7,760 nt of DNA from CAZADA01 sp964524065 (lineage in GTDB: Bacteria; Pseudomonadota; Alphaproteobacteria; Caulobacterales; Maricaulaceae): contig CAZGCB010000115.1 of the NCBI GenBank assembly GCA_964524065.1, forward strand, positions 1-7,760, written 5' to 3'. Under the pieces are notes generated by a model, which worked only from the letters and a program-made list of their open reading frames with translations, was not told the origin of the DNA and ran no database searches. The position numbers and the translations under genes are program-made. Below are positions 5,781-7,760 of this stretch, one piece after another; position 1 is the first letter of the stretch; the number at the start of each line of letters is the position of its first letter.

Positions 5781-7610
5781 ATGGCCTATCGCCGCAATGT
5801 GTGGGCCTGCGCCGCCATGCTGGCTGGTTTAGTTCTGTGGACGCCCGCGCCGGTCTATGCCGATGCGTTTGAAACGCTGGGCGCGTATCTGCAGGCACGC
5901 GACGAAGGGCGCGGGGCGGATGCCGCTCGGCTGGCGGCGCGTTTGGATGCGGATGCTCTCGCGGAACTTGGTTTAGAAGCCCGTGAAGCGCGCTTGTTCC
6001 GTTTGGAGTTGGCTGAAGTGCGCGCGGAGGCGGGCGATCTGTCCGGCGCCATCGATGGTGCGGGCATGGTTTTGGAACACATCCGGCGCGCTGAGGGGGA
6101 GGGCGCCTACGCGCAAGTCGAGGTGCTCGTCCTCTTGGCGCGCTGGGAGGCGGCGCAAGGCGACCGCGCCGCCGCTCTGGCGCATTTGGACGCCGCGATC
6201 GCGATTGCTGAACGCGTCTTAGGCGTCGAAAGCCCGGCGCTTTTGCCTCTTTTGCAGGAGCGCGCCGCCATCGCGCCGGCGCCGCCCGCCTCGCCGCGCT
6301 CGGAGATGGGCCTCTCCGCCCGCAGCGGGAGCACGTCCGATCGCATGGAACGCATTGAGCGCGCCCGCGATGCGCGGCGCGAAGGCGATGAGGCGCCGGC
6401 GGCGCGCGCCCTCGACGGTGAAACCGGCTTTCAGTTGGTGCGGGTGTTTTACGGCGCCAATCGGGCGCCAACCGGTCGCGAAACCCCCACGGCGTATTAT
6501 GGCGGCGCGCGCGGCCCCTTGCAGACGGGAATCGTCACAGTATCGGTGCCCGATGAACGCGAATTGGGCTCCATTCCCAAGCCTAGTGTGTGGCGCTTGG
6601 AGTTTCGCCCAGATCCCCAAAAACATGTCATCGTGGAAGACTTAGAAACATTTCCCAACTTGGCGGTTTTTGTGGACGAGCTTCGCACAACACTGCGACG
6701 ATCCCAAAAGCGCGAAGCGTTCATTTACATCCATGGGTTCAACAACGACTTTGACGCGGCTGCGGAGCGCACGGCGCAGCTGGCGGTCGACTTGGAGCTG
6801 GATGGCGCGCCGATTTTGTATTCTTGGCCGTCGCGGGGGCGTGTCTTTGGCTATGTGGCTGACGGCGCATCGTTGGTGCGGCCCGTGGTGGATGATTTGG
6901 CGCAATTTCTAACGGTGATCGCGCGCAATTCCGGAGCGCGCCGTGTGCATATCGCCGCCCACTCCATGGGCAATCGTTATTTGATGGCGGCTCTGGAGGA
7001 GCTGGAACGCGAGCATCGTGAAGGGGCGGCGCCGCTTTTCGATGAGATGGTGTTCGCCGCGCCGGACATTGATGCGGCCGATTTCGCCGCGCGTTTGCCC
7101 GATGTGCAGCGCTTGGCCGCTCGCATGACGCTTTACGCCAGTGCGAAGGACCGCGCTTTGCTGCTGTCGAAGCGCATCAATGGCGGGTATCTGCGGGCCG
7201 GCGATGCGGCTTCGCCTGTGATGCTGCGTGGCTTGGAGACCGTGGACACGACGCGGGCGCCGCGATCGTCCCTGCGTTCGGGACAAGGCCATAATGATGT
7301 CTTTGACGATGCTCTGGACGATTTCCGGTCCGTTATCTGGTTTAGCTTGGAGCCGCAGCAGCGCTGCATACTTGAGCCTCGCCAAAATAGGAACAGACGT
7401 GTGCTGTGGGCGTATGAGGTGCCCGATCGGGAACGCTGCGACGCCGACGTGTACGCCGCGGCCATCTTGTCCATGCGCCGGCTTGGTTGCGTGGCGACCG
7501 AGCAATTGCTGAACAATCAGGTGGAACTGACGACCGCCGCCGGCGATCAGGCCAGCGCCAAACGTTGGCGGGATGTCCGTGACATCGTCAGGGTGGCCTG
7601 CGGGGCTTAG
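5781..7610 (+). CDS. Exported TPR-like / DUF900 alpha/beta-hydrolase protein
   Basis: This encodes 609 residues. A signal peptide (MAYRRNVWACAAMLAGLVLW, cleavage likely after VYA27) implies export. Residues ~28-165 are helical and TPR-like, with Ala/Leu/Glu-rich pairs such as YAQVEVLVLLARWEAAQGD and AHLDAAIAIAERVLG. A charged linker (163-213) leads to a DUF900-type alpha/beta hydrolase domain at about 216-515. It opens with VFYGANRAPTG, followed by an oxyanion-region IHGFNND (H318, G319), nucleophile S395 in AHSMGNR, a probable acid D429 in APDID, and H504 in GHNDVF. A complete Ser-Asp-His triad suggests an active esterase, lipase or related hydrolase, but the substrate is unknown. A 90-residue tail with Cys529, Cys553, Cys570 and Cys607 follows and matches no domain I know. 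The TPR part probably binds a protein partner. It lies downstream of the caspase-like gene on the same strand. Confidence 0.85.
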   Translation: MAYRRNVWACAAMLAGLVLWTPAPVYADAFETLGAYLQARDEGRGADAARLAARLDADALAELGLEAREARLFRLELAEVRAEAGDLSGAIDGAGMVLEHIRRAEGEGAYAQVEVLVLLARWEAAQGDRAAALAHLDAAIAIAERVLGVESPALLPLLQERAAIAPAPPASPRSEMGLSARSGSTSDRMERIERARDARREGDEAPAARALDGETGFQLVRVFYGANRAPTGRETPTAYYGGARGPLQTGIVTVSVPDERELGSIPKPSVWRLEFRPDPQKHVIVEDLETFPNLAVFVDELRTTLRRSQKREAFIYIHGFNNDFDAAAERTAQLAVDLELDGAPILYSWPSRGRVFGYVADGASLVRPVVDDLAQFLTVIARNSGARRVHIAAHSMGNRYLMAALEELEREHREGAAPLFDEMVFAAPDIDAADFAARLPDVQRLAARMTLYASAKDRALLLSKRINGGYLRAGDAASPVMLRGLETVDTTRAPRSSLRSGQGHNDVFDDALDDFRSVIWFSLEPQQRCILEPRQNRNRRVLWAYEVPDRERCDADVYAAAILSMRRLGCVATEQLLNNQVELTTAAGDQASAKRWRDVRDIVRVACGA

Positions 7611-7697
7611 GCGCACCTTGTGTAACCGCCGCGCTTAAAACCGCTCCGGCTACCCAGGGCTCCAGAGCCCCACGCTTGGCGATAGGGACCGCGAGTG
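7611..7697. other. Short convergent intergenic spacer
   Basis: This spacer lies between the hydrolase stop and the stop of the presumed minus-strand gene. It contains an imperfect terminator candidate, GGGCTC (7657-7662) pairing with GAGCCC (7665-7670). The 2-base loop means the inner pair probably opens to a 4-base loop. There is no T-tract. Confidence 0.3.
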
Positions 7698-7760
7698 TTA
7701 AAACCGCGGCTCCTGCGGCTCCTGCGGCTCCTGCGGCTCCTGCGGCTCCTGCGGCTCCTG
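7698..7760 (-). CDS. Partial gene: C-terminus of (Gln-Glu-Pro)n repeat protein
   Basis: Read on the minus strand from the window edge, the frame is CAG-GAG-CCG repeated six times, then CGG TTT TAA, giving (QEP)6-Arg-Phe-stop. The body of the gene lies beyond the right edge. QEP-rich tails are low-complexity, extended and charged, and can act as spacers or be length-variable. The plus strand could alternatively be read as an Ala-Ala-Pro repeat (frame GCG GCT CCT) starting from TTG 7676. The minus reading is preferred because it ends at a clean stop and makes a convergent gene pair. Only about 20 residues are visible, so no function is assigned. Confidence 0.45.
   Translation of the reverse strand, partial: QEPQEPQEPQEPQEPQEPRF
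7707..7760 (+). repeat. 9-base tandem repeat, six perfect copies to the window edge
   Basis: The unit CGGCTCCTG is repeated without mismatch at 7707, 7716, 7725, 7734, 7743 and 7752, and the array continues out of the window. A multiple-of-three unit keeps any reading frame open, as expected for a coding minisatellite that changes length by slippage. Confidence 0.95.

Noticed and set aside
5593..6471. A 292-codon minus-strand open frame rich in Arg and Pro
   Set aside because: Its composition is typical of an antisense shadow in GC-rich DNA. It overlaps the signal peptide and TPR-like part of the real plus-strand gene.
6909..7616. A 235-codon minus-strand open frame
   Set aside because: It is antisense to the hydrolase triad region and has no start signal or known motif.
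7707..7760. CRISPR-like array
   Set aside because: The 9-base units are directly contiguous with no spacers, so it is a simple tandem repeat.

Overview
The window looks like a GC-rich alphaproteobacterial chromosome, possibly from the Caulobacterales/Maricaulales/Hyphomonadaceae area. That placement is inferred from base composition, codon use and the set of exported hydrolases; no rRNA or other marker gene is present to confirm it. The first ~45 bases are strikingly AT-rich compared with the rest.

Left part (1-948): bases 43-65 match the 3' end of a tRNA gene (T-loop to CCA), with no matching 5' half. This is what remains where an element has integrated into a tRNA gene. Just inside it is an open frame (76-420) that contains a stretch resembling the arm-type DNA-binding domain of tyrosine integrases, probably a decayed integrase. 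It overlaps by 11 bases a small gene of unknown function (410-799). Two hairpins (812-851 and 906-936) lie between this gene and the next one, which points towards it.

Middle (949-4284, minus strand): a full-length exported homologue of the tricorn protease. It has beta-propeller repeats, a tricorn C1 core, a PDZ domain and a C-terminal S41-like catalytic domain with all expected catalytic residues.

Right part (4574-7610, plus strand, divergent from the tricorn gene): a caspase-like (C14) putative lipoprotein with an intact His/Cys dyad. After a 235-base gap comes an exported protein with a TPR-like N-terminus and a DUF900 alpha/beta-hydrolase domain with a Ser/Asp/His triad, plus an unfamiliar four-cysteine tail. 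Together with the tricorn homologue this makes three consecutive hydrolases predicted to act in the cell envelope. A shared role is a hypothesis only.

Right edge (7698-7760): six perfect copies of a 9-base repeat run off the window. Read on the minus strand they encode (Gln-Glu-Pro)n followed by Arg-Phe-stop, so this is probably the C-terminal end of a gene entering from the right.
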